Part shown: piece after piece, positions 37,377 to 45,763 of the stretch | Layout: every line of letters begins with the position of its first letter | How positions within the stretch are numbered: position 1 is the first letter of the stretch | DNA from: Mesorhizobium japonicum MAFF 303099 | GTDB taxonomy: Bacteria > Pseudomonadota > Alphaproteobacteria > Rhizobiales > Rhizobiaceae | Direction of reading: 5' to 3' | NCBI RefSeq assembly: GCF_000009625.1 | Contig: NC_002678.2 | Coordinates: 4,310,001 to 4,374,000, forward strand | Length of the DNA stretch: 64,000 nucleotides | Position numbers and translations under genes: made by a program | The notes under the pieces: generated by a model | The model's input: only the letters and a program-made list of their open reading frames with translations | Databases searched by the model: none | Told to the model about the DNA's origin: nothing

Positions 37377-39667
37377 ACTTTCAGCCCCGCGGCAGCATCG
37401 CGCTCGGCCAACCGGTAGATCTGGTCGCGGCCAGGCAAATAGGGATCCGGCCATTTGACGCCGCGGTCGCCGAGCGTCACCGCCGCATGCAGCGTCCAGT
37501 AGGGATCGGCCAGATGCGGCCGCGCCAGCGCCACCAGGTCGGCGCGGCCGGCCATCAGGATCGAATTGACATGGTCCGGCTCATAGATATTGCCGACCGC
37601 CATCGTCGCCATGCCGACCTCGTTGCGGATGCGGTCGGAAAACGGTGTTTGGAACATACGGCCATAGATCGGCTTCGCGGACACCGATGTCTGCCCGGCC
37701 GAGACGTCGCAGATGTCGACGCCGGCTTCGTGCAGCAGCCGCGCGATCTCGACCGCGTCGGCGGGCGTGACGCCTTCGATGCCGACCCAGTCATTGGCCG
37801 AAATGCGCATCGAGATCGGCTTCTCCGCCGGCCAGGCGGCGCGCACCGCGTGGAAGATCTCGAGGGGATAGCGCATGCGGTTTTCCAGTGAGCCGCCATA
37901 TTCATCCGTGCGCCGGTTGGTGACAGGCGTGATGAAGGACGACAGGAGATAGCCATGCGCGGCATGGATCTCCAGCATGTCGAAGCCGCAACGTTCAGCC
38001 ATCTCGGCCGAGACCACGAACTGGTTGCGCACCAGATCCATGTCGGCGCGGTCCATCGCCTTCGGCACCTGGTTCTCAGGCGACCATGCGACAGCCGATG
38101 CCGCCATGACAGGCCAATTGCCCGAGGCGAGCGGCACGTCGGTGCCTTCCCAGCCGAGCCGGGTCGAGCCCTTGGCACCGGAATGGCCGATCTGGGCGCA
38201 AATCTTGGCCTCGGTCTCGGAATGGACGAAATCGACAAGCCGCTTCCACGCCACCTCGTGCTCAGGCGCGTAGAAGCCCGGACAGCCGGGCGTGATACGG
38301 CCTTCCGGGCTGACGCAGGTCATCTCGATATAGATGAGCCCCGCGCCGCCCTTGGCGCGCTCGGCATAGTGGGTGAAATGCCAGTCGGTCGGGCAGCCGT
38401 CGACGGCCTTGTACTGCGCCATCGGCGAAACGACGACGCGGTTTTGCAGCTTCATGTCGCGCAGCTTGAACGGCGCGAACATCGGCGCCCGGCGCAGCCT
38501 GTTGCCGCCGGCACCGGCCTGGCGCTGGAACCATTCTTCGGCGCCGCCCAGCCATTGGGCGTCGCGCAGCCGCAAATTCTCGTGGCTGATGCGCTGCGAA
38601 CGGGTCAGCAGCGAATAGTTGAACTGCACCGGATCAAGACCGAGATAGCGTTCGACCTCCTCGAACCATTCCAGCGAATTGCGCGCCGCCGATTGCAGCT
38701 TCAGCACCTCGGTACGCCGCGCGTCCTCATATTTGCGGAAGGCGGCGTCGAGGCCCGGTTCCGTCTCGACATACTCGGCCAGCGCCACCGCGCTTTCCAA
38801 AGCGAGCTTGGTGCCGGAGCCGATCGAGAAATGCGCCGACGCTGCCGCGTCGCCCATCAGCGCCAGGTTCTTGTACGACCAGCGTTCGCACAGTACGCGC
38901 GGGAAATTGATCCAGGCCGAACCCCTGATGTGGTTGGCATTGGTCATCAGCGCATGGCCGCCGAGATGCTTGGCGAAAATGCGCTCGCACACCGCGATCG
39001 ATTCCTGCTGCGTCATCGCGCCGAAGCCGAAGGCAGCCCAGGTCTGTTCGCTGCATTCGACGATGAAGGTCGCTGTCTCGCTGTCGAACTGGTAGGCGTG
39101 CGCCCACACCCAGCCATGCTCGGTCTTCTCGAAGATGAAGGTGAAGGCGTCGTCGAATTTCTGGTTGGTGCCGAGCCAGACGAATTTGCATTTGCGGGTG
39201 TCGATGTCGGGCTTGAAGATGTCGACGAAGGTGTTGCGCGCCCTGGAATTCAGCCCGTCGGCGGCGACGACCAGGTCATGAGTCTCCATGTAAGGCTTGG
39301 GATCGGCGATATCGGTCTCGAACATCAGCTTGACGCCGAGCTCGCGGGCGCGGCGCTGCAAGAGGATCAGCAGCCGCTTGCGGCCGATGCCGCAAAAACC
39401 ATGGCCTGACGAGACCGTGCGAACGCCGTCATGGATGACGGCAATGTCGTCCCAATAGGCAAAATGCTTCTTGATCCAGACGGCGCTGACCGGATCATTC
39501 TCAGCGAGGTTCTCGAGCGTTTCGGCCGACAGCACCACGCCCCAGCCGAACGTGTCGTCGGCGCGGTTGCGCTCGAACACCGTCACATCGTGCGTGGCGT
39601 CCCTGAGCTTCATCGATATGGCAAAGTAGAGGCCGGCTGGACCGCCGCCGAGAACCGCAACCTTCAT
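37373..39667 (-). CDS. Bifunctional 2-aminobenzoyl-CoA monooxygenase/reductase-like fusion
   Basis: A 764-residue fusion of two flavoprotein modules. Residues 1 to about 385 are an FAD monooxygenase related to salicylyl-CoA 5-hydroxylase ([14 protein letters not shown] near the start, [14 protein letters not shown] in the middle). Residues from about 392 on are an old-yellow-enzyme domain with [14 protein letters not shown] near 569. This two-domain order is that of 2-aminobenzoyl-CoA monooxygenase/reductase of Aromatoleum (Azoarcus) evansii, which hydroxylates and then reduces the aromatic ring of anthraniloyl-CoA. It is the first gene of a coupled operon and has regulon palindrome 2 at its promoter. 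Confidence 0.9.
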   Translation of the reverse strand: MKVAVLGGGPAGLYFAISMKLRDATHDVTVFERNRADDTFGWGVVLSAETLENLAENDPVSAVWIKKHFAYWDDIAVIHDGVRTVSSGHGFCGIGRKRLLILLQRRARELGVKLMFETDIADPKPYMETHDLVVAADGLNSRARNTFVDIFKPDIDTRKCKFVWLGTNQKFDDAFTFIFEKTEHGWVWAHAYQFDSETATFIVECSEQTWAAFGFGAMTQQESIAVCERIFAKHLGGHALMTNANHIRGSAWINFPRVLCERWSYKNLALMGDAAASAHFSIGSGTKLALESAVALAEYVETEPGLDAAFRKYEDARRTEVLKLQSAARNSLEWFEEVERYLGLDPVQFNYSLLTRSQRISHENLRLRDAQWLGGAEEWFQRQAGAGGNRLRRAPMFAPFKLRDMKLQNRVVVSPMAQYKAVDGCPTDWHFTHYAERAKGGAGLIYIEMTCVSPEGRITPGCPGFYAPEHEVAWKRLVDFVHSETEAKICAQIGHSGAKGSTRLGWEGTDVPLASGNWPVMAASAVAWSPENQVPKAMDRADMDLVRNQFVVSAEMAERCGFDMLEIHAAHGYLLSSFITPVTNRRTDEYGGSLENRMRYPLEIFHAVRAAWPAEKPISMRISANDWVGIEGVTPADAVEIARLLHEAGVDICDVSAGQTSVSAKPIYGRMFQTPFSDRIRNEVGMATMAVGNIYEPDHVNSILMAGRADLVALARPHLADPYWTLHAAVTLGDRGVKWPDPYLPGRDQIYRLAERDAAAGLKV

Positions 39668-39700
39668 CTGTGCGATCTCCTCTTCGCTTGCTGCCTTGCG

Positions 39701-39738
39701 AGTATCGCGCCGGCGGCAAAATATTTCAAGCTTAAAGT
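39701..39738 (-). promoter_or_regulatory. Promoter and regulon palindrome 2 of the 2-aminobenzoyl-CoA operon
   Basis: On the minus strand TTGAAA and GATACT are 17 bp apart, a good sigma-70 promoter, giving a leader near 27 bases. The -35 lies inside the imperfect palindrome ATTTCAAGCTTAAAGT (39723-39738). The 19-mer GCTTGAAATATTTTGCCGC (39713-39731, minus strand) is repeated exactly at 32557-32575. Confidence 0.68.
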
Positions 39739-39809
39739 TTTATGTCGAAATCATTGTCCGATACCGGGCGGCGCGCTTGCGTGTCGTCCCGTAAGCGCGC
39801 GCCGAAGGA

Positions 39810-40409
39810 TCACTTTTCCGGGTTCTTCGGGCTCCACAGCACCGTCTCGGCACCTTTCTCATAGGCCATACCGTCGGGGTAGCTGATCGCTTCCAGCTGC
39901 AATCCCCAGGGCGCCTGGAAATAGAGAATGGTCTGGCCGGCGGCGGGACCCTCCTTGACCGGCAGAGGTCCCATGCGCGTCTTGACGCCCTTGCCATCGA
40001 GATAGGCTTTGGCGGCGGCGACGTCGTCGACATAGAGGGCGATGTGGAAGCCGCCAATGTCGCTGTTCTTCGGCGTCAGATCCTTCTGGTCGGGCGCGGT
40101 GTATTTGAACAGCTCGATGTTCGAGCCATAGCCGCAACGCACCATGGTGACCTGCTCGATGACGGCCTTGGGATCGACGCCCAGAAGGTCCTGCATGAAG
40201 GTGCCCTTGTCGTCGGCGAACGGGCCGAACGACATTGCGTTCTTGCAGCCGACCACCTCGGTGAAGAAGTCGACCGCCTGCTTCATGTCGGGGACGGTGA
40301 TGCCGGTGTGATCGTGGCCGCGCATGCCGGGGATCGAATCCGCCGAGGCCATGCCGGCGCCGCCAAGGACAGCGGCGGCAAGCGTTGCATTTCGAAGTAT
40401 CGTCTTCAT
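39810..40409 (-). CDS. Exported VOC-fold protein
   Basis: A 199-residue protein: a Sec signal peptide (about 1-23, ending MASA) then a two-half VOC/glyoxalase domain starting RGHDHTGITVPDMKQAVDFF. Export of a VOC enzyme is unusual. It could handle the import substrate in the periplasm before the neighbouring ABC transporter, or act as a small-molecule binding protein. GGAGAGG precedes the ATG. It lies between the ABC operon and the monooxygenase operon on the same strand. Confidence 0.82.
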   Translation of the reverse strand: MKTILRNATLAAAVLGGAGMASADSIPGMRGHDHTGITVPDMKQAVDFFTEVVGCKNAMSFGPFADDKGTFMQDLLGVDPKAVIEQVTMVRCGYGSNIELFKYTAPDQKDLTPKNSDIGGFHIALYVDDVAAAKAYLDGKGVKTRMGPLPVKEGPAAGQTILYFQAPWGLQLEAISYPDGMAYEKGAETVLWSPKNPEK

Positions 40410-40448
40410 GTCAGTCCTCTCCATTGGCGGGACCTGGGTCTTTGCGGT

Positions 40449-40479
40449 CGCATGTCCGAAACCCGCTTTTCGGCATGCG
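40449..40479. repeat. Intergenic hairpin, possibly degenerate palindromic repeat
   Basis: CGCATG-T-CCGAAA and TTTCGG-CATGCG form a long stem with one bulge and a short loop, in the 77-bp gap between the ABC ATPase and the exported VOC gene. The GCATGTC ends resemble the repeats at 20555 and 50361. It may also stop transcription from the ABC operon. Confidence 0.45.
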
Positions 40480-40486
40480 TATGCAT

Positions 40487-41323
40487 TCATGTCGGGGCTT
40501 TGGCGGCGGCCGGAATGTCCAGCCAGCCGGCGTCGATTTCGGGCAGCGGAATGGCCGCGATGAGGTCGCGCGTGTAGGTCTCTTTCGGGGCCTCGAACAG
40601 CGCGTCGGTGGCGCTGGCCTCGACGATTACGCCTTCGCGCATGACGATGACTTGCCGGCACAGCCGCCGGATGACCGACAGATCGTGGCTGATGAAGGCG
40701 ACGGTTAGGCCCATCTCCGCTGCCAGCTTCTCCAGCAGGGTCAGGATCTGCGCCTGCGTCGACACGTCGAGGCCAGAGACGATCTCGTCGGCCAGCACGA
40801 ATTTCGGCGACAGCGCGAGCGCGCGGGCAATGCCGACGCGCTGGCGCTGGCCACCCGACAGTTCGTGGCGGTAGCGGCTGGCAAAGCTCTGCGGCAGCCC
40901 GACCCGCTGCAGTGCTTCGGCGACTCTGGTCTTCAGATTGTCGCCAAGCCCGTTCTGCCTGAGCGGCGCGGCGATGATGCTGGCAATGGTGCGGCGCGGA
41001 TTGAGCGACGACATAGGATCCTGGAAGATCATCTGCAGGTCACGGCGCAACGGCCGCAACTCCGCCTCCGGCAGATGGGCGATGTCGCGACCCTCGAAGC
41101 TGATGCTGCCGGCGCTCGGCTCCAGCAGCCTAACCAGCGCGCGGCCAAGCGTCGACTTGCCGGACCCGGACTCGCCGACAATGCCGGTCACCGACCCCCT
41201 CGGCAGGTCGAAGTCGAGCCCTTTCAGGATCTCGGCCAACGGCGCGCGGCCGATCAGCGGCTTGCGGGTCATGTCAGGCAGCGCGACCTTCAGCCCGCGC
41301 ACGGAAAACAGCGGCTCAACCAT
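40487..41323 (-). CDS. Peptide/nickel-type ABC transporter ATPase (OppF-like)
   Basis: A 278-residue ABC ATPase with Walker A GESGSGKST, Q-loop FQDPMSSLNPRRTI, signature LSGGQRQRVGIA, a Walker B variant FVLADEIVSGLDVS, and switch FISHDLSVIRR. It is the last gene of a five-gene importer, overlapping the previous ATPase gene by 8 bp. The Walker B Glu is kept in ADEIVSGLD. Confidence 0.92.
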   Translation of the reverse strand: MVEPLFSVRGLKVALPDMTRKPLIGRAPLAEILKGLDFDLPRGSVTGIVGESGSGKSTLGRALVRLLEPSAGSISFEGRDIAHLPEAELRPLRRDLQMIFQDPMSSLNPRRTIASIIAAPLRQNGLGDNLKTRVAEALQRVGLPQSFASRYRHELSGGQRQRVGIARALALSPKFVLADEIVSGLDVSTQAQILTLLEKLAAEMGLTVAFISHDLSVIRRLCRQVIVMREGVIVEASATDALFEAPKETYTRDLIAAIPLPEIDAGWLDIPAAAKAPT

Positions 41324-42194
41324 GGGGCCGCCTCCACGCCAGGTCTGCCGCTGCGATCTCGGCGGCAAGCCCAGCCAGCACCGCTTCGTCCACGGGTTTC
41401 AGCGAGGCGAAGGGGTCGGTATAGCGCGGCGTCGCCGCCATCAGCGCCCGCGTATAGGGGTGCTGAGGGGCGGCAAAGAGCGCTGCCGTTTCGGCTTCCT
41501 CCACCACCTTGCCGGCATAAAGCACCGAGACCTTCTGGCTGATCTTGGCGACGACGCCGAGATCATGGGTGACGAACAGGATCGCGGTGCCGTGCTCGCG
41601 CTGCAAGGCGGCGATCAGGCGCAGAATCTGCTTCTGCACGGTGACGTCGAGCGCCGTGGTCGGTTCGTCGGCGACGATCAGCCGGGGTTCGGCGGCGAAG
41701 GCGGCCGCGATCAGCACGCGCTGGCGCATGCCGCCGGAGAGCTCATGCGGATAGCTCTTCAGCACGCGCTCGGGGTCGCGGATCTGCACCTCGTCCAGCA
41801 ATTGCCGGATGCGGGTGTCGGCCTTCTCGCCGCTCCAGCCGAGAATGCGCACCAGCCGGTCGGTCATCTGCGGGCCGATGCGGCGCGACGGATTGAGCGC
41901 GGTCAGCGGATCCTGCGGGATCAGCGCCGTGCGTGCGCCGATCAGCGTGCGCCTTGCCTTGGGCTGAAGCTTGCCGAGGTCTTCGCCCTCGAGCAGCATG
42001 TCGCCTTCGACGATGCGCACGCTCGACGGCAACACACCAAGCACCGCCTTGCCGATCATCGTCTTGCCGGCGCCGCTCTCGCCGACCAACGCGCGCACCT
42101 CGCCGGGCTGCACGGAAAGCGACACCGAGCGCAGCACGCGCTGGCCGTTCGGCAGCACGGCGCTGAGATTGGCGATGTCGAGACAGGCGCTCAT
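41316..42194 (-). CDS. Peptide/nickel-type ABC transporter ATPase (OppD-like)
   Basis: A 292-residue ABC ATPase: Walker A GESGAGKT, Q-loop IPQDPLTALNPSRRI, signature LSGGMRQRVLIA, Walker B LIVADEPTTALD, switch FVTHDLGVVAKI. Start overlaps the permease stop by ATGA. Partner of the downstream ATPase. Confidence 0.92.
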   Translation of the reverse strand: MSACLDIANLSAVLPNGQRVLRSVSLSVQPGEVRALVGESGAGKTMIGKAVLGVLPSSVRIVEGDMLLEGEDLGKLQPKARRTLIGARTALIPQDPLTALNPSRRIGPQMTDRLVRILGWSGEKADTRIRQLLDEVQIRDPERVLKSYPHELSGGMRQRVLIAAAFAAEPRLIVADEPTTALDVTVQKQILRLIAALQREHGTAILFVTHDLGVVAKISQKVSVLYAGKVVEEAETAALFAAPQHPYTRALMAATPRYTDPFASLKPVDEAVLAGLAAEIAAADLAWRRPHG

Positions 42195-43033
42195 CGCAGC
42201 ACCGGGTCGAAACGCGCCTTCAGCGCTTCGCCGAATTGGCTGAACGACAGCACGGTGAGGATCAGCGTGATCAGCGGAAACACCAGCACCCACCATGCCT
42301 GGTGGATGGACAGCCGGCCCTCGGCGATGATGCCGCCCCAGGTCGGATCGTCGGTCGAGATCGACAGGTTGACGAAGGACAGGATCGCCTCGACGATGAC
42401 GGCGATGCCCATCTCCAGGGACAGCAGCGCCACGATCGACGGCACCACATTGGGCAGCACTTCACGCAGCATGATGCCGATGCGGCCATAGCCGGCGATG
42501 CGGGCATTTTCGACATAATCCATGCGCGACTGGCCCATCGCCTCGGCGCGGATCACCCGGCAAAAGCGCGTCCAGTCGATGATGGCAATCGCCAGGATGA
42601 CGGAGCTGAGGCCCGTGCCCAGCACCGCCACCAGCAGGATGGCGAACAGCACCGGCGGAAACGCCATCCAGATATCGACGATGCGCGAGATGATGCGATC
42701 CGCCCAGCCGCCGAAATAGCCTGCGATCAGCCCGAGCGTCGAGCCGACGAGGCAGGCGGCGATGGCCGCCGCGAATGCGACGATGAAGGCGATACGGCCG
42801 CCGAAGATCAGCCGGGACAACAGATCGCGGCCGAGGCTGTCGGTGCCCAGCCAATAGCCGGGCTCGGCGCCATCGAGCCAGAAGGGCGGCAGCCGCTCCA
42901 GCATCAGATCCTGCGCCAGCGGGTCCTGCGGCGCGACCAGCGGCGCGAAGATCGCCGCCAGCAGCGCCAGCAGCAGCCAGCCGCCGGCGAGCCACAGCCT
43001 GGGGCTCAGTCCGCGTCTTGAGGCCCTATCCAT
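42191..43033 (-). CDS. Peptide/nickel-type ABC transporter permease (OppC-like)
   Basis: A 280-residue inner-membrane permease. After a short basic start come a membrane segment (LLLALLAAIFAPLVAP), the motif GTDSLGRDLLSRLIFGGR of OppC proteins, and the EAA loop MDYVENARIAGYGRIGIMLREVLPN. Six segments in all. Overlaps the other permease gene by 8 bp. Confidence 0.93.
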   Translation of the reverse strand: MDRASRRGLSPRLWLAGGWLLLALLAAIFAPLVAPQDPLAQDLMLERLPPFWLDGAEPGYWLGTDSLGRDLLSRLIFGGRIAFIVAFAAAIAACLVGSTLGLIAGYFGGWADRIISRIVDIWMAFPPVLFAILLVAVLGTGLSSVILAIAIIDWTRFCRVIRAEAMGQSRMDYVENARIAGYGRIGIMLREVLPNVVPSIVALLSLEMGIAVIVEAILSFVNLSISTDDPTWGGIIAEGRLSIHQAWWVLVFPLITLILTVLSFSQFGEALKARFDPVLR

Positions 43034-44033
43034 GGCGCAGCCTCGGATTGAGCAGCGCATACATCATGTCGACGGCAAGGTTGATCAGCACGAACAGCAG
43101 CGCGAACACCAGCACGATGCCCTGGATCAGCGGCAGGTCGCGGTTGATGACGGCATCGATCGCCATATTGCCGAGGCCTTCATAGGAAAACAGCCGCTCG
43201 ACGATGACGGTGCCGCCAATCAGGAAGGTGAACTGCACGCCGACCAGCGTCAGCGTCGGCAAAGACGCATTCTTCAGCGCCTCGCGCAGGATGACCTGCG
43301 TCTCCGAAAACCCTTTCACTCGCGCCAGCACGACATAGTCGAGGTCGAGCACTTCCTTCAGCGACTGTTTCAACAGTTGCGATATGATCGCCGCCAGTGG
43401 CAGCGCCAGCGCCACCGCCGGCATCAGCATGTGTTTGAGGAGATCCCAGGTCAGGTCGAAGCGCAGCCGCATCAGGCTTTCGAAGAAATAGAACTGGGTG
43501 ACGAAGGGCAGGTCGAGCTGCGGCGACACCCGGCCGGAAATGTCGAAGATCGGCACCAGCACGCCGAACAAAAGGATCAGCACCAGGCCCCACAGGAAAT
43601 CGGGAATGGAGAGTGCCGCCCCGCTGGCGATGTCGATGCCGGCTTCCACCGCCGTGCCGCGTTCGCGCGCGCCGAGAATGGCCGTCGTACCGCCGAGCGT
43701 CACTGCCATGATCAGCGCGACGATGGCTAGCTCCAGCGTGGCCGGCAGCCGGTTGAAGACGAGGCCGAGCACATCCTGCCTGAGCGAAATCGAGGTGCCG
43801 AAATCGCCCCGGACCACGCCGGACAGCCAGATGAAGAATTGCTGCACGATGGTCTTGTCGAGCCCGTAGAGTGCGCGCAGGCGGGCGATGTCGTCATCCG
43901 TCGCGCCGGGCGGCAGCATCATGGCGATCGGATCGCCGGGCGCGACGCGGATCACGACGAAAACGACGACGGCCACGCCGAACAGCGTGATCAGCATCGT
44001 CAGGAGACGGATCAGGAATCGTTGCAGGAGCAT
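43026..44033 (-). CDS. Peptide/nickel-type ABC transporter permease (OppB-like)
   Basis: A 335-residue inner-membrane permease with the OppB features RVAPGDPIAMMLPPGA near residue 30 and the EAA loop LDYVVLARVKGFSETQVILREALKN. It follows the binding-protein gene after a 90-bp gap that holds a strong hairpin. Confidence 0.93.
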   Translation of the reverse strand: MLLQRFLIRLLTMLITLFGVAVVVFVVIRVAPGDPIAMMLPPGATDDDIARLRALYGLDKTIVQQFFIWLSGVVRGDFGTSISLRQDVLGLVFNRLPATLELAIVALIMAVTLGGTTAILGARERGTAVEAGIDIASGAALSIPDFLWGLVLILLFGVLVPIFDISGRVSPQLDLPFVTQFYFFESLMRLRFDLTWDLLKHMLMPAVALALPLAAIISQLLKQSLKEVLDLDYVVLARVKGFSETQVILREALKNASLPTLTLVGVQFTFLIGGTVIVERLFSYEGLGNMAIDAVINRDLPLIQGIVLVFALLFVLINLAVDMMYALLNPRLRHG

Positions 44034-44079
44034 GTAAATCTTTGCAGGAGCCTGCTGGCTCGTATGCCTGATAGAAAAT

Positions 44080-44105
44080 GCGCGCCGTCGCTATGGACGG
44101 CGCGC
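44080..44105 (-). terminator. Attenuator hairpin after the binding-protein gene
   Basis: GCGCGCCGTC and GACGGCGCGC make a perfect 10-bp stem with loop GCTATG, between the binding-protein stop and the first permease. Same position as the hairpins after the other two binding-protein genes of the window. Confidence 0.65.
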
Positions 44106-44123
44106 GGCAAGTTCAGGCCGATA

Positions 44124-45653
44124 TCAGGCCGGGGTCATCAGGGCCGGCAGCAGCGCACCGGAAATGTGCTGCACGACATTGACCTTCTTCGAGTGCACGA
44201 TCGGCTGTGCGTACTGGATGAGCGGCAGCACATAGGCCTCTTCGGCAATGTACTTGTCGACCGCTTTCCAGCCAGCGATGCGCTTGGCCTCGTCCTTCTC
44301 GCCCCACAGCGGGCCGATCTTGGCGTCGAGGTCGTCGGTCTTCCAGGACGAGTGCGGCGAGGGCCCGAACATGGCGAAACCGGTCGAGGTGGTCGGATCG
44401 CCGATGGAATTGCCCCAATTGTAGAAGGCCGCCGGCGCCAGCTTGTGCGCGGCGCGCAGTTCATAATGCTTGGCGATCTCGTAGACCTCGATCTCGGCCT
44501 CGATGCCGACCTTGCGCCACATGCCGACGATCGCCTGCACCATCTCGTAGTCCTTGGGCTTGAAGCCCTTGGTCGTCTGAATGGTGAACTTCGCAGGCTT
44601 CTTGGTCGAATAGCCGGAGGCGGCGAGCAATTTCTTGGCCTTTTCCGGATTGTGCTCGACCTTGATCGACGGATCGTAGGCGGCGTATTCCGGCGTCTCC
44701 AGCGTGTCGATCGGCTGGCCGTAGCCGCGCAGCAGCCGCTTGACCAGAAGCTCCTTGTCCACGGCCATGACGGCTGCCTGGCGGACATTCTTGTCGAGCA
44801 TGGCATCCTTGTTGTTGAAGAAGATCATGCCGATGTCGGAGACATTCTTGATCGAGCCGGCAAGTCCGTCCTTGGCGATCAGGCGGTCATATTCCTCGTA
44901 GGGGATTTCGAGCGTCACCTGCGAGGAGCCGGATTCGATCTCGGCGACGCGGCTCGCCGCGTCGGTGACGAACTTGATCGTCACATTTTCGAAAGCCGGC
45001 TTGCCGCCCCAATAGTTCGGATTGGCCTTCAGCCGCAGGAAGGCGTTGCGCTCGAACTTTTCCACCATGTAGGGGCCAGTGCCGATCGGCGCCTTCTCGA
45101 AACCTTCAGCGCCGACCTTCTCGTAGTAGGCCTTCGGCAGGATGTAGCCGGTCAGGAACGACATCCATTTGAAATAGACCGGGTCGAACTGCACCACGTC
45201 GCCCGTGATCTTGTTGCCGTCGATCTTGAAGTTGTTGACGTTCTTCCATACGAACTGGATCGGGTTGCCGGTTTTTTCGTCGCCCGCGCGCTGCAGCGAC
45301 CAGACAACGTCCTCGGGCGTGAACGGCGAGCCGTCATGCCATTTCACGCCCTCGCGCACCGTCATCGTCACCTTGGTGCGGTCGTCGTTCCAGCCCCATT
45401 CGGTAAGCAGGCCAGGTGCGAAGGACAGGTCGGGCTTTTGCGAGATGATCTGGTCGAACACCGACTGGTAGAGACCCTGGATGGTCGGGTTGACAGCCGA
45501 GGGTCCGGTGGTCGGATCCCAGGACGGCAGGTTTACATTGTAGGCGATGGTCAGTTCGCCGGCAGCGGCCTTGGCGATTTTAGGCAAGCCAATGGCGGCC
45601 ACGCCGAGTGCAGCGGCACTGTATCCCAGCAATTCGCGTCTGTTGATTTTCAT
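44124..45653 (-). CDS. Peptide/nickel-type ABC transporter, binding protein
   Basis: A 509-residue solute-binding family 5 protein with a twin-arginine-type signal (MKINRRELLGYSAAALG) ending near AKAAAG. The core has SFAPGLLTEWGWNDD, REGVKWHDGSPFTPEDVVWSL and PIGTGPYMVEKF. Family members bind peptides but also sugars, opines and aromatic acids. Context (an aromatic catabolic island, same operon as an FAD oxidoreductase) suggests it carries the island's growth substrate rather than a peptide. Confidence 0.9.
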   Translation of the reverse strand: MKINRRELLGYSAAALGVAAIGLPKIAKAAAGELTIAYNVNLPSWDPTTGPSAVNPTIQGLYQSVFDQIISQKPDLSFAPGLLTEWGWNDDRTKVTMTVREGVKWHDGSPFTPEDVVWSLQRAGDEKTGNPIQFVWKNVNNFKIDGNKITGDVVQFDPVYFKWMSFLTGYILPKAYYEKVGAEGFEKAPIGTGPYMVEKFERNAFLRLKANPNYWGGKPAFENVTIKFVTDAASRVAEIESGSSQVTLEIPYEEYDRLIAKDGLAGSIKNVSDIGMIFFNNKDAMLDKNVRQAAVMAVDKELLVKRLLRGYGQPIDTLETPEYAAYDPSIKVEHNPEKAKKLLAASGYSTKKPAKFTIQTTKGFKPKDYEMVQAIVGMWRKVGIEAEIEVYEIAKHYELRAAHKLAPAAFYNWGNSIGDPTTSTGFAMFGPSPHSSWKTDDLDAKIGPLWGEKDEAKRIAGWKAVDKYIAEEAYVLPLIQYAQPIVHSKKVNVVQHISGALLPALMTPA

Positions 45654-45763
45654 GGTCGTTCCCCTTGTTGGTTATTGTCTTTGCGCGGCACCGTCCGTTC
45701 ATTGGTTCAGGCTTCGTGGCAGCAGCGCCTTGCCTCTCGTCGCCTTGATAAAATCGTTGGAGC

